Position numbers and translations under genes: made by a program | DNA from: Oscillospiraceae bacterium | Lineage (GTDB): Bacteria > Bacillota > Clostridia > Oscillospirales > Oscillospiraceae | Assembly: GCA_902765025.1 (NCBI GenBank) | Contig: CACWYC010000024.1 | Coordinates: 1 to 57,057, forward strand | Reading direction: 5' to 3' | Length of the DNA stretch: 57,057 nt | The notes under the pieces: generated by a model | Databases searched by the model: none | What the model was told of the DNA's origin: nothing | Seen by the model: the letters and a program-made list of their open reading frames with translations, nothing else | Shown here: piece by piece, positions 25,094-33,709 of the stretch | Position numbering within the stretch: the first letter of the stretch is position 1 | Layout of the letters: each line of letters begins with the position of its first letter

Positions 25094-26288
25094 TCTGCAC
25101 ACCTCCCTGCAGCTTCTTGATCTCTATGCTCTCCACGAAGGCCTGCACGCGGGTGCGCATCTGGCCGGAGGAGGCGATGGCGTAGGGGCGGTCCACCGCC
25201 AGCACGGGATAGCCGAATTCCTCCCGCAGGATGTGGGCGCCCAGCATCTTCTCGTAGGCCCAGGGATCGCAGAACTTCATCTGGTCGTAGATGATGCCGT
25301 CGGCGCCGTACTCCTTGGCCAGAGCGGCCACGTATTCCCGGCGGGCGTTCATCTTGGGGGTATCCATGTACCGGGGGCACTGGCCCCGCTGCTGGTACTG
25401 CCGGCAAATCTGAGTGAGGGCGTCCTCTTCGTCGTTGAGCACGATGGGGTTTCTGCCGGGCAGGGAGCCGTAGCAGAAGCGGTCGGCGCACACGAAGGCG
25501 CCGGAGTCCTCCACCAGCTTGATGAAGTCCAGGTCATCCACCTCGGAGCCCACCAGCACCACCCGAGCCCGGAAGGCACCGCTGTCCAGAGGCTCCCGGG
25601 TCTTCAGCTCCTCCAGGGTCTCCTCCAGCTTGTCGATGATGAGGTGCTTGGGGCAGGCATAGCTGGCCAGGGTTAGCACATGGAACTCGTAGCCGGTGAT
25701 GGCGGGGCGGTCCCCCTTGCGGTACTCGCCGATGGCGCGCAGCAGCTCGCACACACGGTTGTGCTGGGCCACGGCCTGGCGGATGGCGGCGTCGGAGACG
25801 TCGATGCCGTAGTGCTCCGCCAGGGGCTTGAGGATGTGGTTGCGGCACTGGAGAACGTACAGGTTGAGACCGTTTTCGTCCCCCTTCATGGGGATCTCCA
25901 TGTACTCGAAGAAGAAATGCTCTTTGCCCTGGCCCATGGTCTTGAGCAGCTCCATGTTCTCGATGCAGCGGTTCATCATGGAGCAGCCGTCGGGGGTGAT
26001 GACGCAGTCGGCGAAATTGAAACCGCCCTCGATGGCCCGCTCCAGCAGGGCGCGGCTGTATTCGCACAGGAAGCTGGTCAGGTAGTAGGTGGCGATATCC
26101 ACCGAGCCGGTGCGCGGCGCACGCAGCCGGACGGAAAAGGCGCCAGGCAGGTTGAGCAGCGGCTCCGGCGTGTTCTCACAGGTGTAGGCGACGCACACTT
26201 TACCCTCCTCCTGGGCCTGCCGGATCAGCTCGTTGTTGGCTTCCTGCAGGAGGTTCTCAAAGTAGTACAGGTGCTTCAGGTCTTTCAA
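25086..26288 (-). CDS. 2-hydroxyacyl-CoA dehydratase-type subunit (HgdB/BcrC-like)
   Basis: 400 residues from TTG 26288 (KDLKHLYYFENLL); GTG 26300 is an alternative start, and frames upstream of that read through the promoter repeats. Cysteines in ITPDGCSMMNRC, ADRFCYGS and QMKFCDPWAYEK match positions that bind the catalytic cluster in HgdB/BcrC proteins. The C-terminal VLAVDRPYAIASSGQMRTRVQAFVE pattern is also typical. First gene of a three-gene operon. Two 21-bp repeats sit in its promoter region. Confidence 0.75.
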   Translation of the reverse strand: MKDLKHLYYFENLLQEANNELIRQAQEEGKVCVAYTCENTPEPLLNLPGAFSVRLRAPRTGSVDIATYYLTSFLCEYSRALLERAIEGGFNFADCVITPDGCSMMNRCIENMELLKTMGQGKEHFFFEYMEIPMKGDENGLNLYVLQCRNHILKPLAEHYGIDVSDAAIRQAVAQHNRVCELLRAIGEYRKGDRPAITGYEFHVLTLASYACPKHLIIDKLEETLEELKTREPLDSGAFRARVVLVGSEVDDLDFIKLVEDSGAFVCADRFCYGSLPGRNPIVLNDEEDALTQICRQYQQRGQCPRYMDTPKMNARREYVAALAKEYGADGIIYDQMKFCDPWAYEKMLGAHILREEFGYPVLAVDRPYAIASSGQMRTRVQAFVESIEIKKLQGGVQNG

Positions 26289-26365
26289 GGTACCTCTCAC
26301 TCCTTCCTTATGACAGACAGGTGGACTCCCGTCGGTTTTGCGGGGTATTACCACAATGATACCAT

Positions 26366-26407
26366 TAAAATCACCGATTGTACACCTAAAATCACCGATT
26401 GTACACC
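26366..26407 (-). promoter_or_regulatory. Two perfect 21-bp tandem repeats upstream of the dehydratase-type operon
   Basis: Exact copies at 26366-26386 and 26387-26407. On the minus strand each reads GGTGTACAATCGGTGATTTTA and contains TACAAT, a possible -10. A 21-base period is two helical turns, which would place two regulator molecules on one DNA face. The rest of the 26289-26648 gap holds no gene that I can support; a GGCGGG/CCCGCC hairpin lies near 26550. Confidence 0.7.
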
Positions 26408-26648
26408 ATAAAAAAACAAAAAACGCGGCATTTCCCACAATTCTTTGCGGCCAGCCGGTGAGGAGGCAGGGGAGGCCGCCGTCACAGGCAGGCGCGGCAG
26501 GGCTTTCGGAATCGCCGCTCCTGACGAAATACGACCCTCCGCGGAATTTGGCGGGCAATCCGCCCGCCCGGTCTTGTGTAATCTGCCTATATCGCACAAT
26601 TCTGACCGTGCATTTATCACAAACTTATTTGCATTTGCACAATTTTTG

Positions 26649-26678
26649 TTGACACTATGCACTCGCCCGCCGTATACT
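26649..26678 (+). promoter_or_regulatory. Promoter of the repeat-lipoprotein gene
   Basis: TTGACA (26649-26654) and TATACT (26673-26678), 18-base spacer, 114 bases before the ATG at 26792. Confidence 0.75.
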
Positions 26679-26791
26679 ATTTGTGAAATATGTTGCCATT
26701 TTGCACAATTCCGGGAAAAGGGATCGGAAATCGCCCTTTTCCGCCTGCGGATTTCCGCAGGAACCACCATTTTTGCAAGGAGGAACGCAAC

Positions 26792-29777
26792 ATGAAACGC
26801 ACGAGAGGGATTATTGCACTTTTCCTGCTGCTGGCCATGCTGCTGACCGCGTGCGGCCAGAGCGCCCAGACCCCCACTGTGGTGGACGAGCCGGAGGACA
26901 CCACCCCTGTGGTGGTGGAGCCGGAGCAGGAGGAGCCCGCCCAGCCGCTGGTCTTCTCTGACCAGCCTGCCAACGTGTTCCGGGCCAAGTTTGAGGGCAG
27001 TAACGTAGCCGGTAAGGGCGAGGCGGTGGACGGCGTGTATCGCTTTACCGCCACCAAGACCGACGGCGAGGCCTGGCATGTGAAGCTGGAGAGCAACTAC
27101 ATGACCGTGCCCGGCCGGGATTACCGGGTGACCTACCACTTCAAGTCCGACGTGGCGGGCACGGTGAAGTTCGGTGACTTCAACGAGTTCGCCATCCGTA
27201 AGGGTGAGAACAGCGTCACCGGCCAGGTCAGCGCCAGCAACGGCTACACCTATCTGGATCTGCAGCTGGGCGCGTTGAAGCCCTTTACCATCGACTTCAC
27301 CTCCATCGAGGTGGAGGAGCTGGAGACCGAGGCCGACTATGAGAGCGTCATGACCGTGCCCATCGCCTGGAGCTCCGAGGGCGCGGTGTACGTGCAGCAC
27401 GACCCGGGCTATTTCTATAAGCTGGACCGCCATCTGGACGGCGTCACCATGAAGGTGGAGGAGATTCCTTTCAGTGCCGAGGTGTGGATGTCCCGCCTGT
27501 ACGTGAAGACCGCCGCCATTCTGGAGCCGGGCGCCCTGTACCGGGTCAGCGCGGACGTGGCCGCCACCCATGAGATGGACATGGAGGTCTGCTTCAACAA
27601 CGGCGATAACGAGAAGGGCTACGGCGCCTTCTACGGCCAGCGCATGGGCGATATGTCCAAGCGCACCTTCCAGCAGCTCATCGACCTGCGAGCGGCAGGC
27701 TCCGAGGGCGGCGAGGTGGTTTTGCAGTTCGCCTTCGGCAAGTCTCCCGACGGCAGCCAGGTGACGGTGGACAACATCCGGGTGGAGAAGGTGTATGAGC
27801 ATTACACCAATATGCTGCCCGCCTACTTCGCCATGAACGGCAGCGTGGATCTGGGCACGGAGTATGTGATGGTGCCCACCAACTATACCGCCATTCCTCT
27901 GGAGAAGTTCTCCTTTGACGGCACCGACAGCGTGTATACCGGCACCAACGACGGCTTTGCCATGTCCTTGGTGGAGACGGAGGGCAGTGCCACCGCCGCC
28001 ATGATCGAAAAAAAGACCGACGAGAACGAGGTGTGGACGGGCCGCGTCTACGTCAAGACCGGCGTCATCCCGGAGGCCGGCGCCAAATACCGGGTGTCCG
28101 CCACGGTGCAAACCGACGAAGCGCTTAACTATGAGCTGATTTATACCAACGGCAGCGACGCCAGGGAGTACGCCGGACTGCGGGACGCTTTCCTGGGCGA
28201 GGGCGAGACCAAGACCGTCACCACCGATTTCACCGCCCCCGCTGACGGCTGCGAGGAGCTGGTGCTGAAATTGCAGATGGGCAAGAGCCCGCTGCACAAC
28301 AAGGTCACCATCAGCGACGTGCAGGTGCAGAAGGTGTCCAAGCAGCCTGTGCTGCTGACAACGGTCAGCGCCCCCGCCATGCTGGGTCAGGCCCAGGCGG
28401 CGGAGTACGTAGCCCAGACCGTGACCCTGGGCACCCAGAGCATCTTCTGGGATGGATCCCAAGCCAACAGCGAAGTGACCAACGGTGCAGCCAAGGCATC
28501 GGCGGCATTTGGAGCGTGCGTCTCCACGCAGGCACCGGCGTGACGCTGGAAGCGGGGGAGAAGTACCGCATCAGCGCCAAGATCGCCTCCGAGAAGGCCA
28601 TCCACGCCGAAGTACTGTTGAGCAACGGCTACGACGAAGACGACAACTTCAACCCCGGCGGCCAGGGCTACAGCACGGAATTGGAGGGCTTTGATATTGC
28701 CGAGAACGGCGAGGCCACCTATACCAAGGAGATTACCGTTCCCGAACGCAGCGAGTACAAGGAACTGGTGCTGCGCGTCCAGGTGGGCAACAGCCCCGCC
28801 AACACCGTCACCGTGTCTGACGTGACGGTGGAGAAGTGGACGGAACCCGGGGCGACAACCTGACCGCCGACCTGAAGTACGACAGCGTGGGTTCCTTCAG
28901 CTTCAACGCCGATGAGGGCTACGTCACCCACCTGGAGAAGAGCGCGGACTCCGTTCTCTACGCCATCTCCCAGGCCCCCGATGGGCGCAACCCCTGGAAC
29001 GTGAAGCTCAACGTCCGCACCGGCGTGTTCCCCAAGTCCGGCGTGGGCTACCGGGTGAAGTTCGACATTGAGGCCACCCAGAACCAGCAGCTCTTCGAGG
29101 TGTTCTACGACGGCAACAGGGAGGCCGGTTTCGGCCAGCTGTTTGACCAGCGCCTGGTGGCCGGTCAGAAGAAGACCGTGTCCTACATTGTCAACGGTAA
29201 TTCCGGCCTGGGCGAGCTGGTGATTCAGATCCGCCTGGGCAAGACTGACGGCAAGGCCGGCAACATCTATAAGATCAGCAACGTCACCATGGAAGAAGTG
29301 AAGTTTGGCTACGCGCCCAACCAGATCACCCGCAGCACCAGCGAGCTGTGGACCCATGAGGACTATGCCGGTACGCTGTCCACCACCGCTACTTCCGCCA
29401 CCGTGCGCATGACCACCGTGCCCGCCCAGGGCAAGGAGGCCTGGAAGACCAAGCTGTTTGTGGAGACCGGCGCCAAGCTGCAGGCCGGGCAGAAGTACCG
29501 CATCACCCTCACCACCTCCGGCAGCGAGGGCATGCCCTATGAGGTCTGCCTGAACCACGGCGGCGAGGAGAAGGGCCTGGGCGGCATCTTCGGCCTCAGC
29601 GCCATGGCGGATGGCGACACCATCACCTATGTCACCACTCCCGACAAGGACATCGACCTGGTGCTCCAATTCTCCCTGGGCAACGCCTGGACAGGCGGCA
29701 GCTTCACCGTGCGCAACATAAAGGTGGAGAAGGCCGGCGCCTCCAGCACCGTGTCCAACGTCACCTATACGTTCTGA
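26792..29777 (+). pseudogene. Repeat lipoprotein, probably carbohydrate-binding, with two frameshifts
   Basis: ATG 26792 follows GCAAGGAGG. The product starts with a lipoprotein signal (LLLAMLLTAC) and has beta-sandwich repeats of about 150 residues, each containing a W-x-V-K-L or Y-V-K-T-G step, a YRVS/YRIS strand, an F-x-N-G-x-N-E-K loop and an ending like VTVDNIRVEKV, as in CBM4/9-type modules. Three frames must be joined: 26792 to about 28490, about 28490-28850, and about 28850-29777. Each join is repaired by adding one G in a G run (near 28496 and 28853), giving 995 residues. This may be genuine decay, phase variation or sequencing error. The GH32-like gene follows within 35 bases. Confidence 0.7.
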
Positions 29778-29811
29778 CCCGGCGAAATTTGCAGATAAGA
29801 AAGGCGTGTTT

Positions 29812-31362
29812 ATGATGAAAAAGACAATGCGTATGCTTTCTCTGATGCTGCTGCTGGCCCTGCTGCTCACCGCCTGCGGCGGCAGCACCGGCGCCAAGAC
29901 TACCGGCGGCAAGGTGAAGGATGAGCCCTATGAACCGGTGGACTACCAGATTTTCCCCATTCCCGAGGGGGGCTATGTGGGCGACACCATGCCCTTCGTC
30001 ACCGACGACGGCACGTTGGAGCTGTACTACCTGTACGACACCGACCACAACGGCCAGGGCTATCACCCATTCTACATGTTCTCCACCAAGAACCTCTATT
30101 CCTATGAGGATCACGGCCTGGCATTGAGCTACGGCACCATGGCGGACCCCGACCCCGCCCTGGGCACCGGCTCTGTGGTGAAGGACAAGGATGGTCTCTA
30201 CCACCTGTTCTACACCGGCCATAACGACAACGGCAACGGCGGCAAGGGCAAGGAGTGCGTCATGCACGCCACCTCCGCCGACCGCAAGAGCTGGGATAAG
30301 CACCCCGAGTACACCTTCTTCAGCCCCGACAACTACTCCAAGGACGACTTCCGGGATCCCGAGGTGTTCTGGGTGGAGGAGGAGCAGTGCTACTGGCTGC
30401 TGATTGCCGGACGGGAGAACACCCTGGGCGGCGTCATCGCCCGGTACACCTCCCAGGATTTGATTACCTGGGACTATCAGGGCATCCTGTACGCCCCCCG
30501 GCTGCAATACATGCTGGAGTGCCCCGACCTGTTCCGCATCGGCGACAAGTATTACATCACCTATAGCTGGGACTGCGTCACCTATTACGCCATGAGCGAC
30601 TCTATGTACGGCCCCTTCTTCGCTCCCGAGGACAACCTGTTCGACGGCGCCGGATCCTTTGAGGGCAGCAGCTTCATCTTCTACGCGGCCAAGACCGCCC
30701 AGATGGACGGCAAGACTCTGCTGTGCGGCTGGCTGGGCCGGGCGGGCCTCAGCGGCGACTCCGGCGTGTACCAGTGGGCCGGCAACGTGCTGAACCACCA
30801 GATTGTCCAGCATGAGGATGGCACCCTGGGCGTGTGGGCTCCCGATTCACTGGATGAGTATTTCACCGTGGAAAAGGCCCTGAAGCCCGTGGCCATCCAG
30901 GGCGGCGTCACCGTCAATGGCAGCGACATCGCCCTGTCCGCCGACGATAACGACTACGCTCTGGCGGACTTCGGCACCCGCCCCGCTCGGATGACGTTGG
31001 AGTGTGACGTGAACGTGGACCTCATCGGCTGCGCCGGCTTCGCCTTCGGCGGCAGCGAGAGCGACCCCACCTACACCGCCCTGTGCCTGGATTCCACCCG
31101 GGATATGCTCCACTACGAGGGCTACGAGGTGGACGAGATCAACTACTACGAGCCCACCGGCATCGCCCGCTTCATCTTCAAGCAGGGCGAGACCCACCAC
31201 GTGAAGCTGGTGTGCGAGAACGAGATCGTCATCATGTACGTGGACGGCGTGAAGGCCCTCAGCTCCCGCATCTCCCACTCCATCAATGGCGCTCACATCG
31301 GCGTGTTCGCCAACAGCTGCAACGCACAGTTCAGCAACATCACCATCAAGATTCCGGAGTAA
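29812..31362 (+). CDS. GH32-like five-bladed propeller lipoprotein (fructan-active candidate)
   Basis: 516 residues; ATG 29812 (or ATG 29815) follows AAGAAAGGCG. Lipobox LLTAC gives Cys22, so it is surface-anchored. GH32/68-type landmarks: GDTMPF (57-62) where classical enzymes have WMNDPN, RDP (181-183) and ECPD (236-239); D58, D182 and E236 are the candidate nucleophile, transition-state stabiliser and acid/base. The C-terminal beta-sandwich (about 350-516) contains VDGVKALSSRI and HIGVFANS. It sits behind the carbohydrate-binding lipoprotein, suggesting a paired binding and hydrolysis role. The GDTMPF subgroup is poorly characterised. Confidence 0.75.
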   Translation: MMKKTMRMLSLMLLLALLLTACGGSTGAKTTGGKVKDEPYEPVDYQIFPIPEGGYVGDTMPFVTDDGTLELYYLYDTDHNGQGYHPFYMFSTKNLYSYEDHGLALSYGTMADPDPALGTGSVVKDKDGLYHLFYTGHNDNGNGGKGKECVMHATSADRKSWDKHPEYTFFSPDNYSKDDFRDPEVFWVEEEQCYWLLIAGRENTLGGVIARYTSQDLITWDYQGILYAPRLQYMLECPDLFRIGDKYYITYSWDCVTYYAMSDSMYGPFFAPEDNLFDGAGSFEGSSFIFYAAKTAQMDGKTLLCGWLGRAGLSGDSGVYQWAGNVLNHQIVQHEDGTLGVWAPDSLDEYFTVEKALKPVAIQGGVTVNGSDIALSADDNDYALADFGTRPARMTLECDVNVDLIGCAGFAFGGSESDPTYTALCLDSTRDMLHYEGYEVDEINYYEPTGIARFIFKQGETHHVKLVCENEIVIMYVDGVKALSSRISHSINGAHIGVFANSCNAQFSNITIKIPE

Positions 31363-31378
31363 GCTCCTGTATCCTTCG

Positions 31379-31423
31379 AGCCCCGGCCCCGGACGGCAAG
31401 TGCCGTCCGGGGCCGGGGCTTTT
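31379..31423 (+). terminator. Terminator with a 19-bp perfect stem
   Basis: Arms 31379-31397 and 31402-31420 pair perfectly over AAGT and run into TTT. It ends the lipoprotein pair. Confidence 0.9.
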
Positions 31424-31502
31424 CTGCCGCTGCGCCCATCGCTGCGGCGCAATCGGCACTGCGGGCTCCGTCGGGGCAGCCCACAGCGCCCCCGCCTCCC
31501 GC

Positions 31503-31531
31503 TTGAATTCACCTCGATTGACTGGTATAAT
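31503..31531 (+). promoter_or_regulatory. Promoter of the prepilin-peptidase-like gene
   Basis: TTGAAT (31503-31508) and TATAAT (31526-31531), 17-base spacer. Confidence 0.7.
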
Positions 31532-31633
31532 ATGAGCCGCATGGAAATTGCGCCGAGAGCGTTGTCCGACCGATGGACTGCCTGACGCCGCATTATGCTG
31601 CGCTGCGGAGCGCCGAAGGGGGGAGAGGGGCCG

Positions 31634-32440
31634 TTGACGATATATCAGCTTGTCATATTGTCGCTTGGCGCCTTCCTCGCAGGCGCCGCGGCGGGCAGCG
31701 CCTTCCTCCGCCTTCTGGATCGGAAGAGCAGGGGAGAGGCGTGGGCAGGGGGCGGAAGCCGCTGCGCAGGCTGCGGACGCCGCCTGCCGGCAGGTGACCT
31801 GGCGCCCATTTACGGCTATGTGCGCAGCCGCGGCAGATGCCGTCACTGCGGCAAGCCGTACCCCATAGCCGCGCTGCTTTCCCCGCTTGCCATGGGCTAT
31901 GGGTGGCTCTGCGGGGCGTGGGGGGCGTATCTGGCGTACGCCGCCGGCGACTATCCCGGCATGGCAGCCAAGGCGGTCATCTATGTCCTGCTGGGCGCGG
32001 CAGCCGTGAACGATATCTATTGCCACGAATGTGGGTTTGTCATCCAGTACGGCATCCTGGCCGCCGGGCTGGTGTACGCATTCTTTTTCTGCCGGAGCAC
32101 CGCCGTGCTGCTGGGCTGCGCAGGCGTCATGGCTGTGTTGGTGCTGATTGACTTCCTGTTCCGCAGGGTGCGGAGGATGGAGGGCATCGGGTTGGCGGAC
32201 ATCATCGTGCTGAGCGGCACGGCTGCCATTGTGGATGAGCCGTTTCTTGTGCCGCTTATGGTGCTGCTGACGAACCTGTTCGGCATGATGTGCGTCCCCA
32301 TCGCGCTGAAAAACCAGAAAATGCAGGGCACCGAGGAACCGGAGGGCCCGTCCGTAGGGCTGCTGCCCTTCGTGCTGCTGGGCGTGAGCGTGTGCAATCT
32401 GCTGGGGCGTCTCGTAATCCCCTTGCTGCTCCACGGATGA
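31634..32440 (+). CDS. Prepilin peptidase-like membrane protein (A24 family)
   Basis: 268 residues from TTG 31634 behind GGGAGAGGGG; the frame stays open from 31595. A signal-like helix (about 3-20) precedes a zinc-type loop with CAGC and CRHC (two CxxC pairs), as in the N-terminal domain of prepilin peptidase PilD. Later helices carry VNDIYCHE (first catalytic aspartate) and GIGLADIIVLSG in place of the usual G-x-GD-x-K, with the second aspartate in LAD. No pilin or pilus ATPase genes are in the window, so it is an orphan here. Confidence 0.65.
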   Translation: MTIYQLVILSLGAFLAGAAAGSAFLRLLDRKSRGEAWAGGGSRCAGCGRRLPAGDLAPIYGYVRSRGRCRHCGKPYPIAALLSPLAMGYGWLCGAWGAYLAYAAGDYPGMAAKAVIYVLLGAAAVNDIYCHECGFVIQYGILAAGLVYAFFFCRSTAVLLGCAGVMAVLVLIDFLFRRVRRMEGIGLADIIVLSGTAAIVDEPFLVPLMVLLTNLFGMMCVPIALKNQKMQGTEEPEGPSVGLLPFVLLGVSVCNLLGRLVIPLLLHG

Positions 32441-32499
32441 ACCGTGGACAAAGCGCAGTGTGCCGCAGTTTATTTTGAATTGAGAGGATAGACAGCGAT

Positions 32500-32538
32500 A
32501 TGCAAAAGATACTGTTCATCTGTCACGGCAATATCTGA
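32500..32538 (+). pseudogene. Low-molecular-weight protein-tyrosine phosphatase, 5' stub
   Basis: ATG 32500 behind GAGAGG reads MQKILFICHGNI and then TGA. Family members begin with KILFVCHGNICRSP; the stub stops exactly inside the catalytic C-x5-R loop, so sequence from about base 32536 on is foreign. It marks the probable left junction of the mobile element. The rest of the phosphatase gene is not in the window. Confidence 0.7.
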
Positions 32539-32552
32539 CTTGCCGTTACAAA

Positions 32553-32572
32553 CCAACGTATGCCAACGTATG
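32553..32572. repeat. Two 10-bp tandem repeats next to the junction
   Basis: CCAACGTATG occurs twice head to tail 15 bases inside the proposed junction; possible recombinase arm sites. Confidence 0.5.
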
Positions 32573-32658
32573 CGAAGCTATTGCACGCGCATACCACGAT
32601 TTTACAACTTTTGAGCCTTGATGTGATTGTAGCAAGATAATAGGATAACACAACAGAG

Positions 32659-32686
32659 AAAGCGCCGGCGGTATTGCCGGCGCTTT
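32659..32686 (-). terminator. Terminator of the small XRE gene
   Basis: AAAGCGCCGGC and GCCGGCGCTTT pair over 6 bases, immediately beyond the minus-strand stop at 32689. Confidence 0.8.
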
Positions 32687-32688
32687 TG

Positions 32689-32892
32689 TTATCCGTCTTC
32701 TATATACTCCGCCACCTGATCCAGCGGGCAATGCAGAATGGCGCAGAGCCTGTTGAGCGTGTGGGTGGATACGGGCATGTTGCCCTGAAGGCGCTGCACG
32801 GTGGCGTGGCTCATGCCGAATTTAAAGCGAAGAGTGTATGTGGTAACCCCTCTTTCGGCCATCGTACGCCACAACGGGTCATAGCGAATCAT
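32689..32892 (-). CDS. Small XRE-family DNA-binding protein
   Basis: 67-residue Cro/C1-type helix-turn-helix: TTYTLRFKFGMSHATVQRLQ forms helices 2 and 3, followed by TLNRLCAILHCPLDQVAEYI. Start ATG 32892 follows AAAGGGGG. Nearest gene to the proposed left junction. Divergent from the 33004 gene, so it may control that promoter. Confidence 0.8.
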   Translation of the reverse strand: MIRYDPLWRTMAERGVTTYTLRFKFGMSHATVQRLQGNMPVSTHTLNRLCAILHCPLDQVAEYIEDG

Positions 32893-33003
32893 AACAATCC
32901 CCCTTTACAGGAATTATTATGCACACTATAATAGCCATACGGATATGGCCATTATTTAGCCATATTCGGAAGCTAATTAAAATGAAAGCAAGGAGAGGCA
33001 GAA

Positions 33004-33309
33004 ATGAAAGATACAGCCTTTTTTGTGCGGACCCCGCGGAGATTGGATGACTTGCTGAAGCTGCACCTGACGGAGCAGGAGCGGGCGTTTGCCATTGCGG
33101 GAGTTGTTGTGTTGGGAAAAATGGACTATGAGAACTTTGCCGGCGACATGCTGGCGGACCGGGCGTTTTTGGAGCCATGGGCGCCGCAATGCGAGAGAGG
33201 CGAGGTGTGGCGGTGCGTGCTGGTGCAGCGGCGCGGACGCACCGACGGCGTGCTGGTAATCCCTGAGGACGGCTGCTTTGTGGGCTGGGCGGCGTACATG
33301 AGCGAATGA
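33004..33309 (+). CDS. Conserved small protein of mobile elements, function unknown
   Basis: 101 residues; ATG 33004 follows AAGGAGAGG. The sequence (ERAFAIAGVVVLGKMDYENFAGDMLADRAFL, split as AIAGVVVLGKMDYENF and GDMLADRAFLEP) looks like a compact globular protein with a Trp-rich C-terminus. I associate similar proteins with integrated elements of Clostridia but cannot name a family with certainty. Divergently transcribed from the XRE gene. Confidence 0.55.
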   Translation: MKDTAFFVRTPRRLDDLLKLHLTEQERAFAIAGVVVLGKMDYENFAGDMLADRAFLEPWAPQCERGEVWRCVLVQRRGRTDGVLVIPEDGCFVGWAAYMSE

Positions 33310-33709
33310 CTTTTGCAGAACGAGAAGGACGAGTTTGCACCTCCGGTGTGCCACAGTTTTATAACTTGATAGGCATGACGGGTTAAGAAGGTACCGTATG
33401 ACGAAAGCTCTGGCGTTTTTCTTTGGGAAGGGATGCGTATTGAAATAAGATAAATGCACGTATCCGACACACAAAAAAGTTAAATAATCCCAAGCCAGAC
33501 TTGCGGTGTCCTGACAAGTATGATAAGATAAACACATGAAAAAGTTTCAAATACTATGCAAATAGCATAGTATTTGAAACTTGACGACTGTATTGCTATG
33601 CGAGAAAAATCATTCCGAGGGAAGTTAAAGAAACTGCTATTGGGGGGGATGCGGCTGTGTATTGCTGCCCCTACAAATCTAAGTCAATTGTCAAAGGAGG
33701 AGAATGATT
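33310..33709. other. Gene-free stretch with a perfect hairpin
   Basis: Apart from the palindrome at 33542-33582 and the ribosome site AAAGGAGG at 33697, I see no supportable gene here. The short frame at 33574 begins inside the palindrome, lacks a ribosome site and is rejected. Confidence 0.5.
33542..33582. repeat. Perfect 18-bp inverted repeat
   Basis: AAGTTTCAAATACTATGC at 33542-33559 is exactly complementary to 33565-33582, loop AAATA. No T run follows, so an operator or recombination site is as likely as a terminator. The right arm runs into TTGACG (a possible -35). Confidence 0.85.
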
